DNA from: Clostridia bacterium | GTDB taxonomy: Bacteria > Bacillota_A > Clostridia > Oscillospirales > CAG-272 | NCBI GenBank assembly: GCA_017626655.1 | Contig: JAGAIH010000285.1 | Coordinates: 1-6,314 of the forward strand | Reading direction: 5' to 3' | Length of the DNA stretch: 6,314 nt | Part shown: in pieces, positions 1 to 5,707 of the stretch | Position numbering within the stretch: position 1 is the stretch's first letter | How the letters are laid out: each line of letters opens with the position of its first letter | Made by a program: the position numbers and the translations under genes | Notes under the pieces: model-generated | The model's database searches: none | What the model was told of the DNA's origin: nothing | The model's input: only the letters and a program-made list of their open reading frames with translations

Positions 1-380
1 ATGCGGGCGGCGGTCTTGGGGCCCACGCCGTTGGCCTTGGCGATGGTCTTCTTGTCCTCGGTGCAGACCGCGAAAGCGAACTTCTCGGGGGTCAGCAGGG
101 ACAAAATCGCCATAGCCGCCTTGGGACCCACCCCCGACACCGACAGGAGCATCTTAAAGGAAGAAAGCTCCCGCTCGCTCACAAAGCCGAATAGCTCGAT
201 GCCGTCCTCTCGGACGGATAAGTAGGTGTAGAGCGTCACCACAGGGGCCTTGTCCCCGCGGCGGGGCAGGGCGCGGTAGGTGTTCTCGCTGACCGTCATC
301 TTGTAGCCAACGCCCCCCGCGTCCACCACGGCCATATTGAGGGTTGCGGCGACCAGCTCGCCTTTGATGTAGTAGTACAT
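1..380 (-). CDS. ruvA: Holliday junction branch migration protein RuvA (3' end outside window)
   Basis: RuvA binds four-way Holliday junctions as a tetramer and loads the RuvB motor for branch migration during recombination and repair in the cytoplasm. The minus strand encodes 126 residues before the window ends; full RuvA is about 200 residues, so the rest of the helix-hairpin-helix domain and the RuvB-binding C-terminal domain lie outside. The N-terminal OB-fold domain starts MYYYIKGELV and ends near VREDGIELFGF (residues 57-67), a family hallmark. Two helix-hairpin-helix motifs follow: LLSVSGVGPKAAMAILS (about 78-94) and IAKANGVGPKTAAR (about 113-126). The ATG at 380 is chosen because the protein starts there as in homologues and AAAGGAG (386-392) lies 5 nt upstream. 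It follows yfhO by 72 bp with no clear promoter between, so it is probably co-transcribed. ruvB would be expected downstream but is not in view. Identification is secure. Confidence 0.96.
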   Translation of the reverse strand, partial: MYYYIKGELVAATLNMAVVDAGGVGYKMTVSENTYRALPRRGDKAPVVTLYTYLSVREDGIELFGFVSERELSSFKMLLSVSGVGPKAAMAILSLLTPEKFAFAVCTEDKKTIAKANGVGPKTAAR

Positions 381-397
381 AGAAACTCCTTTGAAAG

Positions 398-430
398 CAG
401 GGGCTATTGCATGACAGCGAACAGCCCCTG
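398..430 (-). other. Intergenic hairpin between yfhO and ruvA
   Basis: The arms at 420-430 and 398-408 (CAGGGGCTGTT and AATAGCCCCTG on the minus strand) pair over 11 positions with one G-T wobble, closing an 11-nt loop. The 8 outer pairs are perfect and GC-rich. No T-run follows in the minus direction (CTTTCAAAGG comes next), so it is not a standard intrinsic terminator. The ruvA ribosome binding site begins 6 nt further on. It could be a leaky terminator, an mRNA processing or stability element, or an element affecting ruvA translation. The pairing is seen directly; any role is inferred. Confidence 0.5.
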
Positions 431-452
431 TAGGGATATGCGAAAGTCGCGG

Positions 453-3400
453 TTACTTCTTGCCGCCCTTGTGGCCTCCGTTCGGCTTGCCCTGGGGAGC
501 CTTACCGCTCCGGTCGGGCTTCTTCTCGGGGGTAGTGGGGCGGACCTTACCGTACTTGGCGGCCTCGGCCTCGGCGCGGATATCCCGCTCTCCGTCGGGT
601 GCGCCCACGTCCCCCTCGGCGATCTCGGCGCGGTACTCGGCGGTCGCCAGCTCGGGCAGCTCCTCCCCCTCGATCATGACCAGCTTACGGAGGTAGGGGA
701 CCTTCTTGACGAAGGGATAAGCGATTAGGATGAGGATATAGATCACCAGGCAGATCACCGATACCCCAATGCCCAGAGCCACGGTGGCGGGCATATACTT
801 CATCTCGATGGAATGCTCGCCCGAGCCCTCCACGTAGAAGGAAATGAGGGAATTATTGGCCTCGTAGAGCTCCACCTTCTCGCCGTCCACGTAGATGTTC
901 CAGCCCTCGTCGTAGGGGATGGAGGTGAACATGAGCTGACGGTCAGAGGAGGTGGTGACGCTACCCGTCAGATGGCTGTCGGTGGAGGTATCGTCGATGA
1001 TGAACTGGGTCTGACCCAGGCGGGTGAAGGCATCCTTGAAGGTCTCCATATCAATGTAGTAGATATAGGAGTCCTTGGGGATGACGTACAGATTGTTGGA
1101 GTCGTTGTCGATCTCCACCTTCAGGTAGAGCTTGCCCGTGGTGGACTCGCCCAACGAGACGATGCGGTTGGTCTCGCCGCCGCCGAAGGTGCCCTTGCCG
1201 GTGTAGCTGTTGCCCTGACCGCCGGCCTTGTCGTTGACCGACAGCTTGACCTCGCGGAGGTACTCGTTCGGATAGAAGAAGAACAGCTCGGTGTCGGTGG
1301 GGACGGTGTAATCGTAGTACAGGATGCCCGCCTTGGTCTTGTCGTCCACCTTGAAGGAATCATGGCCAGCGGCGGTGCCCACGTTGACGTTGACAGTCTC
1401 GGGATCGCCGTTCTGGGTCGCGGGCTTGAAGACCTCCACGGTCTCGGTCTCCCCCAGCATGACGGTAATCATGGCGTTGAGACGGTCGTAGGGGTTGTCG
1501 TAAGCCTCGTAGTCGAAGGTCAGCCAGCCGTCGGCCACACCGTAGGCGAAGGACAGAGCGAACTCGTTGAAGTAGACGTCGTACTGGCCGTTGGGGGAGA
1601 AGTCCTCGTCGTAGCCGTAGTCCTCGGGGGTAAAGAGAGCGGGGCCGTAGTAGTCGGACTCGTCCTCGTTGGTGATGAGGTACTTGATGCCCAGGAGGGA
1701 ATCGTTGACGGGGGTACCGCCCAGGTATCTCGACCAGTGGGAGCGGGAAGCGTAGCCCATGCTCCGCAGGAAGTCGATGGTGTCGCGGTTGAGGGTAGAG
1801 GTGGAGCAGGAAAGACCCTTGATGCCCAGGGCGAAGTTATCGTTGGTCTTGCGGAAGTAGGTCTTTTCCATGCGGTAGAAGCCGCCGTCATACTCGTGGA
1901 TGGTGTCGGTGATGGGACGGACGGTGTCGATCATGCTGTTGTAGCGGGAGTACTTGGAGAAGGTCACGTCCTGGTCCAACTGGTGCATATCCGAGGAGCC
2001 GGACAGGAAGAACTCCACACAGACCAGGAACAGAAGCACCATGGCCACGGTCTCCTTCTGCCGCTCCTTGACCTTACCGTACAGGGAGATCAGCACGAAG
2101 TAGGCGAAGAGACAGCCCAGGGTCAGCCAGATGGTGGCGAAGGGACGGATGACCATCTTCTCCTCCTCCTCCACCAAAAAGTCGGTGAACTTCTGGAGGA
2201 TGACGGTGTACGCGCCGATGGCGATGACGGTACCCAGCAGAGCCTTGCGGGAGGTGTAGAGGATCTGATCGAAGGCGCGGTAGGCCAGCACCAGAAGGAA
2301 GAAGGACAGCATGAAGCTGTAGCGGTAGTTGAGCCAGTTGGGCTTCTGGAAGCCGTGCCAAATGAGGTCGATGGAGGAGGTGGCGAAGGAGGCCACGAAG
2401 AAGAGGATCAGGAGCGCGGCGGCCACCTTCTCCCGCAGGGAGAACTTCTTGGACATGAAGAAGGCGGGGACCGCGATCAGGGTCAGCACACCGCAGTAGA
2501 CGAAGGGCAGGCCCTGGGGACGGACGGTATCGTAGGAGGAGGGCAGGAGCTTGTAGAAGAAGTTGAAGAGGTCGAACTTCTGGGTCACCTCCCAGTTGGG
2601 GTTGGAGAACTCGTCCTTACCGAAGGACAGGGCATAGCGGGCCGAAAGGATGGCCAGCGCGGCGATACCCACCGCCAAGACCGACCAGACCGCCACGCGC
2701 CCCACCGACTTGATGAAGTGGGCCTTCTCTCCCAGAGGATTGTTCTCGTTGTTTTGATTGTGAGCGAAGTACCAGTAGAAGCAGTAAGCCACGGTAAAGA
2801 TCACCGCCATGTAGCCGATGTAGAAGTTACTGTGGATGGTGATGGCCAGGGCGAAGACGTAGAGACGGAAGCGGCCGTACTTGATGAGGGACTCGATACC
2901 CAGGCAGAGCATAGGCAGCCACATCACCGCGTCGATCCACATGGAATTGTGCTGCTGGACCACGCAGTAGGAGGACATGGCGTACATGACCGAGAAGGTC
3001 ACGATTACCAGGCGGTTGGGCTCCCCTGCCGCATGCTTGTGGAGGTAGATGCCCATGAACAGACCGCACAGGCCCGCCTTGATGAGGAACAGGATCAGCA
3101 GAGCCTCCAGCATGAAGCGCTCGGGGAACAGAGCCAGGAGCATGGCGAAGGGGGAGGCTACGTAGTAGTCGTAGATGCCCAAAAACTCACCGCCCAGGTT
3201 TCGCGAGAAGGAGTAGAGCAGGTCGGCCTCGCCCCGCAGGATATCGTGAAGCCCCTCGTAGAAGGAGACGTACTGACCGTTGAGGTCCAGCACCAGCACG
3301 GTGCCGTCTCCGAAGGGGTAGAGCTGCTGGGTGATGAGGTACATGAGGTAGAACAGCACCATGGGGATGAGGGCGGCGAAGAGGAGGTAGCCGTACTCTC

Positions 3401-3509
3401 CGAAGGTCTTGTCAAGGAAGGTCCTCCAGCGGGGTTGCTTCTTGAGCATCCCGTTCTTCAGGATGGCAGGAACCTCCCGGGTGGCGGGGGTCTGATTGGT
3501 GGAATCCAT
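453..3509 (-). CDS. yfhO: YfhO-family membrane glycosyltransferase (GT-C type)
   Basis: A 1018-residue polytopic membrane protein. YfhO proteins (PF09586) are GT-C-like enzymes; in Bacillus and Listeria they move sugars from undecaprenyl-phosphate carriers onto teichoic acids outside the cell. After a basic cytosolic N-terminus, the first membrane helix is near 40-60, followed by an outer loop with VLVLDLNGQYVSFYEGLHDI (71-90), which carries the Asp expected of the GT-C active site. Further hydrophobic helices lie roughly at 118-155, 165-205, 213-248, 270-290, 334-352, 361-378, 396-412, 423-438, 456-476 and 486-503. A large outer domain (about 505-905) ends in the family-typical SIPYDEGWNIYVDGEKVELY (863-882), then a last helix (907-931) and a charged tail. 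The ATG is preceded by AGAAAGG at 3519-3525, 9 nt away. It lies 50 bp after the DUF951 gene with no terminator between. The usual partners, a CsbB-like GT2 and a GtrA-like flippase, are not in the window, so the acceptor polymer is unknown. The family call is firm; the exact substrate is not. Confidence 0.9.
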   Translation of the reverse strand: MDSTNQTPATREVPAILKNGMLKKQPRWRTFLDKTFGEYGYLLFAALIPMVLFYLMYLITQQLYPFGDGTVLVLDLNGQYVSFYEGLHDILRGEADLLYSFSRNLGGEFLGIYDYYVASPFAMLLALFPERFMLEALLILFLIKAGLCGLFMGIYLHKHAAGEPNRLVIVTFSVMYAMSSYCVVQQHNSMWIDAVMWLPMLCLGIESLIKYGRFRLYVFALAITIHSNFYIGYMAVIFTVAYCFYWYFAHNQNNENNPLGEKAHFIKSVGRVAVWSVLAVGIAALAILSARYALSFGKDEFSNPNWEVTQKFDLFNFFYKLLPSSYDTVRPQGLPFVYCGVLTLIAVPAFFMSKKFSLREKVAAALLILFFVASFATSSIDLIWHGFQKPNWLNYRYSFMLSFFLLVLAYRAFDQILYTSRKALLGTVIAIGAYTVILQKFTDFLVEEEEKMVIRPFATIWLTLGCLFAYFVLISLYGKVKERQKETVAMVLLFLVCVEFFLSGSSDMHQLDQDVTFSKYSRYNSMIDTVRPITDTIHEYDGGFYRMEKTYFRKTNDNFALGIKGLSCSTSTLNRDTIDFLRSMGYASRSHWSRYLGGTPVNDSLLGIKYLITNEDESDYYGPALFTPEDYGYDEDFSPNGQYDVYFNEFALSFAYGVADGWLTFDYEAYDNPYDRLNAMITVMLGETETVEVFKPATQNGDPETVNVNVGTAAGHDSFKVDDKTKAGILYYDYTVPTDTELFFFYPNEYLREVKLSVNDKAGGQGNSYTGKGTFGGGETNRIVSLGESTTGKLYLKVEIDNDSNNLYVIPKDSYIYYIDMETFKDAFTRLGQTQFIIDDTSTDSHLTGSVTTSSDRQLMFTSIPYDEGWNIYVDGEKVELYEANNSLISFYVEGSGEHSIEMKYMPATVALGIGVSVICLVIYILILIAYPFVKKVPYLRKLVMIEGEELPELATAEYRAEIAEGDVGAPDGERDIRAEAEAAKYGKVRPTTPEKKPDRSGKAPQGKPNGGHKGGKK

Positions 3510-3559
3510 TTCGTATAGCCTTTCTGTTTTGGAAAAGTTGTGCGGAGTGAGTCTGAAAA

Positions 3560-3769
3560 TTATTCTTGGTCAGCGGGAGGCTCCTCGGCGGGGATGAGCT
3601 TGCGGATGGCCCGCTCCAGCTTCACCCGATCCAGGACCATATCCCGACCGCAGCCGATACAGACGACGCGGACCTCACTGCCCACACGCATGACGCGGAA
3701 TTTCTTCTCCCCGCAGGGATGTGGCTTCTTCAGCTCCAGGGTGTCTCCCACCCTCATGCGGATGATCAC
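3560..3769 (-). CDS. DUF951 family small protein, GTG start
   Basis: A 69-residue protein matching the DUF951 family (PF06107), found widely in Firmicutes and of unknown function. The core reads MRVGDTLELKKPHPCG, then a beta-rich stretch and VVCIGCGRDMVLDR. The Cys in HPCG (19) and the CxxC pair (37 and 40) look like a small metal-binding or zinc-ribbon-like unit, although only three Cys are present. A charged helix and an acidic, proline-containing tail end it. The start is set at GTG 3769 because AAGGAGG lies 9 nt upstream and the length then fits the family. An ATG at 3796 in the same frame would place the ribosome binding site inside the gene, and an ATG at 3757 lies 12 nt inside the GTG start. 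It is the first gene after the promoter at 3805-3833 and is followed 50 bp later by yfhO, so the two probably share a transcript. A nucleic-acid or ribosome-related role has been guessed for such basic Cys proteins, but nothing here proves it. Confidence 0.88.
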   Translation of the reverse strand: MIIRMRVGDTLELKKPHPCGEKKFRVMRVGSEVRVVCIGCGRDMVLDRVKLERAIRKLIPAEEPPADQE

Positions 3770-3778
3770 GGCGCACGT

Positions 3779-3788
3779 CCTCCTTTTT
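3779..3788 (-). promoter_or_regulatory. Ribosome binding site fixing the DUF951 start
   Basis: The minus strand reads AAAAAGGAGG, a near-perfect complement to the 3' end of 16S rRNA. It ends 9 nt before GTG 3769 and lies inside the longer reading frame that would begin at ATG 3796. This rules out the ATG as the main start and supports the GTG. Confidence 0.88.
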
Positions 3789-3804
3789 GCATACATTCTA
3801 CATT

Positions 3805-3833
3805 ATTATAACACAAAGGGGCGGAAAAGTAAA
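3805..3833 (-). promoter_or_regulatory. Sigma-A type promoter for DUF951-yfhO(-ruvA)
   Basis: On the minus strand the -10 box is TATAAT (3805-3810), preceded by TGT, which gives an extended -10 (TGnTATAAT). The -35 box is TTTACT (3828-3833), 4 of 6 matches to TTGACA, with a 17-bp spacer. Transcription should start near 3798, leaving a leader of about 30 nt before the GTG start. It lies downstream of the terminator at 3880-3918, so this unit is independent of the sigma operon. Confidence 0.85.
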
Positions 3834-3841
3834 CCGTATTT

Positions 3842-3855
3842 GGCGAAATTTCACC
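3842..3855. promoter_or_regulatory. Quasi-palindrome upstream of the DUF951 promoter
   Basis: GGCGAAATTTCACC is a 14-bp inverted repeat with one mismatched pair, centred on an AAATTT core. It sits 8 bp upstream of the -35 box, where an activator or repressor might bind. The symmetry is visible; its function is only a guess, and AT-rich symmetric words occur by chance. Confidence 0.3.
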
Positions 3856-3879
3856 GAATGTTAACGAATCGGGAGTGAT

Positions 3880-3918
3880 AAACAGAAAAGGGCAGAAAAC
3901 CGATGAAGGCTTTCTGCC
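3880..3918 (-). terminator. Rho-independent terminator of the sigma/anti-sigma operon
   Basis: On the minus strand GGCAGAAAGCC (3908-3918) pairs with GGTTTTCTGCC (3891-3901) over 11 bp with one G-T wobble and a 6-nt loop, followed by the T-rich tail CTTTTCTGTTT. It begins 20 bp after the stop codon of the membrane protein gene (3939), the expected place for the end of this transcript. Confidence 0.92.
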
Positions 3919-3938
3919 GTGCCGCGCAATAATCGGGC

Positions 3939-4949
3939 TTATGCGCTTGTCCGTTTGAGGCGGCGGTGGGTTTTCAGCATGCCGAGCAGGCAGAAAACGA
4001 AGGGAATAACGGACAAAACAAGCCAAAGGAGTGTCATAAAGCGATCTGAAGTAGGAGGCGTATGGGGAACACCCAACAGCCAGAGGGCTACAAACTCTGA
4101 GGATGCGATGCCTATGAACCAAGCAGATAATTTCAGGAGCATGAACCGTTTGGTCAGGACCTGTCCCAGAAGATAGGAATACGCTGAAAGAATGATCATA
4201 GCCATAGGCATGAGAATAATTTCTATCCCGTCGATCGCGAACTTACATGCCAAACCGGGTCCTATGCCGTATGTTAGGAAGGCGTTGGCGCACAGAGCCA
4301 ATGTGGCTCCGATCGAGAATGCGATCCGGCTTGACCGGTTATTCCGATAAAAGCGCAGGATAACCGTTTGTCCCAGTACCAACAAGCCGCAAAGTGCCGT
4401 CCAGACCAGACGGAAGACCGTGTGAAAAAGCGCCAACCGACCCTTCAGCAAGATAAAGTCCATAAGAACCGAATCGGCAATCACAGTTGCAAACATCAGC
4501 AAAACAGCCCCTATAACAGCACCCTTTTTTTGAATCCTGTTTTTTTGGATCAATCGGCTGAGGATGCAGAAGTGTATCAAGGGAATGCATAGATCGCGGA
4601 AAAGCCAGATGGGCAGAATGATGCTTCCGGATCCGATCGTCCAGAGCATCAGAGAACACAGCAAGGAAAAAACAGGCGCTATGAAAAAAGAGAAAATGAC
4701 GTTGCTCATATTGACGCTAACACCTCCAAATAAGTAAATTGTATCCAGTCCATCCTCGACCAAGTCTTGCGTCATGGATGTGAGAGAGACCATACACACC
4801 CCTATGACCAAACACAGGCATGCTGCCAGTGACAGCCATTTCACCCAAGGCTTGTCCCCACGTTTCTTGTACGGTACCTCGGGAGATGACAGGAGGATCA
4901 GTTCAGGGTCAATGTGTCCCATAGCCTGTAAAAGCTCTATGCTCGTCAT
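3939..4949 (-). CDS. Polytopic membrane protein, probable anti-sigma factor of the adjacent ECF sigma
   Basis: A 336-residue protein with a short cytosolic N-terminus (1-35) and many membrane helices. The N-terminus reads ELLQAMGHIDPELILLSS, followed by a WVKWLSLAACLCLVIGV membrane segment (35-51). This layout (a short amphipathic segment with IDPEL, a basic patch, a Trp-flanked helix rich in Ala and Cys) is what I recognise from proteins encoded beside clostridial ECF sigma factors and taken to be their anti-sigma factors. No HxxxCxxC zinc motif is present. Further helices lie roughly at 84-114, 118-134, 143-161, 174-199, 209-229, 241-262, 271-293 and 305-325, giving about nine. Anti-sigma factors usually have one membrane helix and a soluble outer domain, so this polytopic body is unusual and might itself sense a lipid, cell-wall intermediate or antimicrobial. 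The start codon overlaps the sigma stop in an ATGA, pointing to translational coupling. It could instead be a transporter-like protein merely co-transcribed with the sigma gene. No sensed signal can be read from the sequence. Confidence 0.75.
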   Translation of the reverse strand: MTSIELLQAMGHIDPELILLSSPEVPYKKRGDKPWVKWLSLAACLCLVIGVCMVSLTSMTQDLVEDGLDTIYLFGGVSVNMSNVIFSFFIAPVFSLLCSLMLWTIGSGSIILPIWLFRDLCIPLIHFCILSRLIQKNRIQKKGAVIGAVLLMFATVIADSVLMDFILLKGRLALFHTVFRLVWTALCGLLVLGQTVILRFYRNNRSSRIAFSIGATLALCANAFLTYGIGPGLACKFAIDGIEIILMPMAMIILSAYSYLLGQVLTKRFMLLKLSAWFIGIASSEFVALWLLGVPHTPPTSDRFMTLLWLVLSVIPFVFCLLGMLKTHRRLKRTSA

Positions 4950-5500
4950 AGATCAAATCCCTCCCTTTTCAAGAATTGCTCCAATTTTTTGCGGGTGCGG
5001 AGCAAGAGCATGGTTACGTTGCTTTCCTTCATGGAAAAATCCGTGGCGATCTCCGAGACGGGTGTCATGTAAAAGTAACGCCGCACGAAGATCAACCGTG
5101 TGCGCTCGGGCAATGACCATATAAAGCGGCTGAGCGAATCCGCCAGGGCAACGCTTTCTTCGATGCTCCCGCTGTGCTGATCCGATACGCAATCGGTAAG
5201 CTCGTCCAGAACAAGAGGCAACTGTCCTCCTCGTTTTTGCGCGTGATTCTCCCTGTACGCGTCGATGGCCAGTTGGCGGCTGAGGGTTCCTACATAGGGC
5301 TTGAGAGGATCAGGACGGTTGGGGGGAAGCGTATTCCACGTCTTTAAATATGTATCATTGACCACCTCCTCGGCGTCCTCGTCGTTTGACAAAACCTGAT
5401 AGGCAATGTAATGGCAGTACCGCCCGTATTTTTTGGCGGTTTCCTCTATGGCTGTTTCCGAGCGCGCCCAGTACAGAGCCACGATCTCTTTATCCTCCAT
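4946..5500 (-). CDS. ECF-type RNA polymerase sigma factor
   Basis: A 184-residue sigma-70 family protein of the extracytoplasmic function type, which directs RNA polymerase to a small set of promoters, usually after an envelope signal. Region 2 spans about 19-88, with the core-binding segment EDAEEVVNDTYLKTWN (41-56) and the -10 recognition helix around PYVGTLSRQLAIDAYR (68-83). A linker (about 89-117) leads to region 4 (about 119-176), whose helix-turn-helix PVSEIATDFSMKESNVTMLL (147-166) should read the -35 box. Regions 1 and 3 are absent, as expected for ECF factors. The ATG at 5500 has AAAGGAG (5509-5515) 8 nt upstream. The stop codon overlaps the start of the membrane protein gene. Its GC content looks lower than that of yfhO and ruvA. 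The family is secure; the regulon and the exact ECF group are not known from the sequence. Confidence 0.95.
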   Translation of the reverse strand: MEDKEIVALYWARSETAIEETAKKYGRYCHYIAYQVLSNDEDAEEVVNDTYLKTWNTLPPNRPDPLKPYVGTLSRQLAIDAYRENHAQKRGGQLPLVLDELTDCVSDQHSGSIEESVALADSLSRFIWSLPERTRLIFVRRYFYMTPVSEIATDFSMKESNVTMLLLRTRKKLEQFLKREGFDL

Positions 5501-5540
5501 GTCTGTTGCTCCTTTCTGTGTTTTTGAAAGCCTTCACTCC

Positions 5541-5570
5541 AATAAACGAAAAAAAGACCTCGTACACCAC
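5541..5570 (-). promoter_or_regulatory. Possible second, ECF-type promoter in the sigma leader
   Basis: Within the leader of the sigma gene the minus strand carries a T-run followed by CGTTTATT (5541-5548), which resembles the CGTNTA-type -10 element of ECF promoters. GTGGTG (5565-5570) lies 16 bp upstream but is a poor match to the usual TGAAAC-like -35. ECF sigma genes often have an autoregulated promoter in addition to a housekeeping one. The match is weak and no second copy is visible in the window. Confidence 0.22.
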
Positions 5571-5578
5571 TCAATAAC

Positions 5579-5595
5579 TGAAAAAATTTTTTTCA
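5579..5595. repeat. A/T-rich quasi-palindrome in the sigma leader
   Basis: The stretch reads TGAAAAAA then TTTTTTTCA, almost a perfect inverted repeat apart from one extra T. It falls about 7-23 nt downstream of the predicted sigma-operon transcription start. It could be an intrinsically bent A-tract region or a weak binding site; it may also just reflect AT-rich intergenic DNA. Confidence 0.35.
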
Positions 5596-5608
5596 ATACA
5601 ACAGAACA

Positions 5609-5637
5609 ATAATAACAAATGCTTGCGAATTTGTCAA
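5609..5637 (-). promoter_or_regulatory. Sigma-A type promoter for the ECF sigma operon
   Basis: On the minus strand the -35 box is a perfect TTGACA (5632-5637), the spacer is 17 bp, and the -10 box is TATTAT (5609-5614), 5 of 6 consensus matches, preceded by TGT as in an extended -10. The expected start near 5602 gives a leader of about 100 nt before the sigma ATG at 5500, long enough to hold further control elements. Confidence 0.8.
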
Positions 5638-5650
5638 TATCTATTGACAA
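5631..5650. promoter_or_regulatory. Perfect inverted repeat joining two divergent -35 boxes (candidate operator)
   Basis: TTGTCAATA (5631-5639) and TATTGACAA (5642-5650) are exact reverse complements separated by TC. The -35 boxes of the minus-strand sigma promoter and the plus-strand NPCBM promoter both lie inside it. The symmetry extends beyond the two hexamers: all nine bases of each arm pair. A dimeric regulator here would contact both promoters. It could also be only a by-product of placing two consensus -35 boxes back to back. Confidence 0.65.
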
Positions 5651-5672
5651 TGAAAATGAAAAATAGTATAAT
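5644..5672 (+). promoter_or_regulatory. Consensus sigma-A promoter for the NPCBM gene
   Basis: A perfect TTGACA (5644-5649), a 17-bp spacer and a perfect TATAAT (5667-5672) make this a full-consensus housekeeping promoter. Transcription should start near 5679, leaving a leader of about 29 nt. No ECF-type -35/-10 pair is evident here, so direct control by the neighbouring sigma factor is not shown. Confidence 0.92.
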
Positions 5673-5691
5673 GTTCACAACGAAATATCCC

Positions 5692-5700
5692 AAAGGAGGA
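5692..5700 (+). promoter_or_regulatory. Ribosome binding site fixing the NPCBM gene start
   Basis: AAAGGAGGA lies 7 nt before ATG 5708 and just after the consensus promoter. It fixes the start of the partial plus-strand gene, which has no stop codon in the window. Confidence 0.92.
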
Positions 5701-5707
5701 TACCGCT

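Noticed and set aside
1..225. A 74-codon plus-strand open frame opposite ruvA
   Set aside because: The minus strand encodes clear RuvA helix-hairpin-helix motifs over the same bases, and the plus frame has no known signature.
398..430. Reading the yfhO-ruvA hairpin as a true intrinsic terminator
   Set aside because: No T-run follows the stem on either strand, so it is listed as a hairpin of unknown role.
411..728. Plus-strand open frames near the end of yfhO
   Set aside because: They overlap the conserved end of yfhO in antisense and lack a ribosome binding site and any recognisable domain.
813..3518. A 901-codon plus-strand open frame running antisense to almost all of yfhO
   Set aside because: The translation is rich in Val, Gly, Glu, His and Gln without folded-protein features or a recognisable family. 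The minus strand encodes a clear YfhO protein, and long antisense frames are common opposite GC-rich genes with biased third positions.
3766..4122. A 118-codon minus-strand open frame across the terminator and promoter region
   Set aside because: It spans the strong terminator, the DUF951 promoter and the end of the membrane protein gene in another frame, and its sequence matches nothing recognisable.
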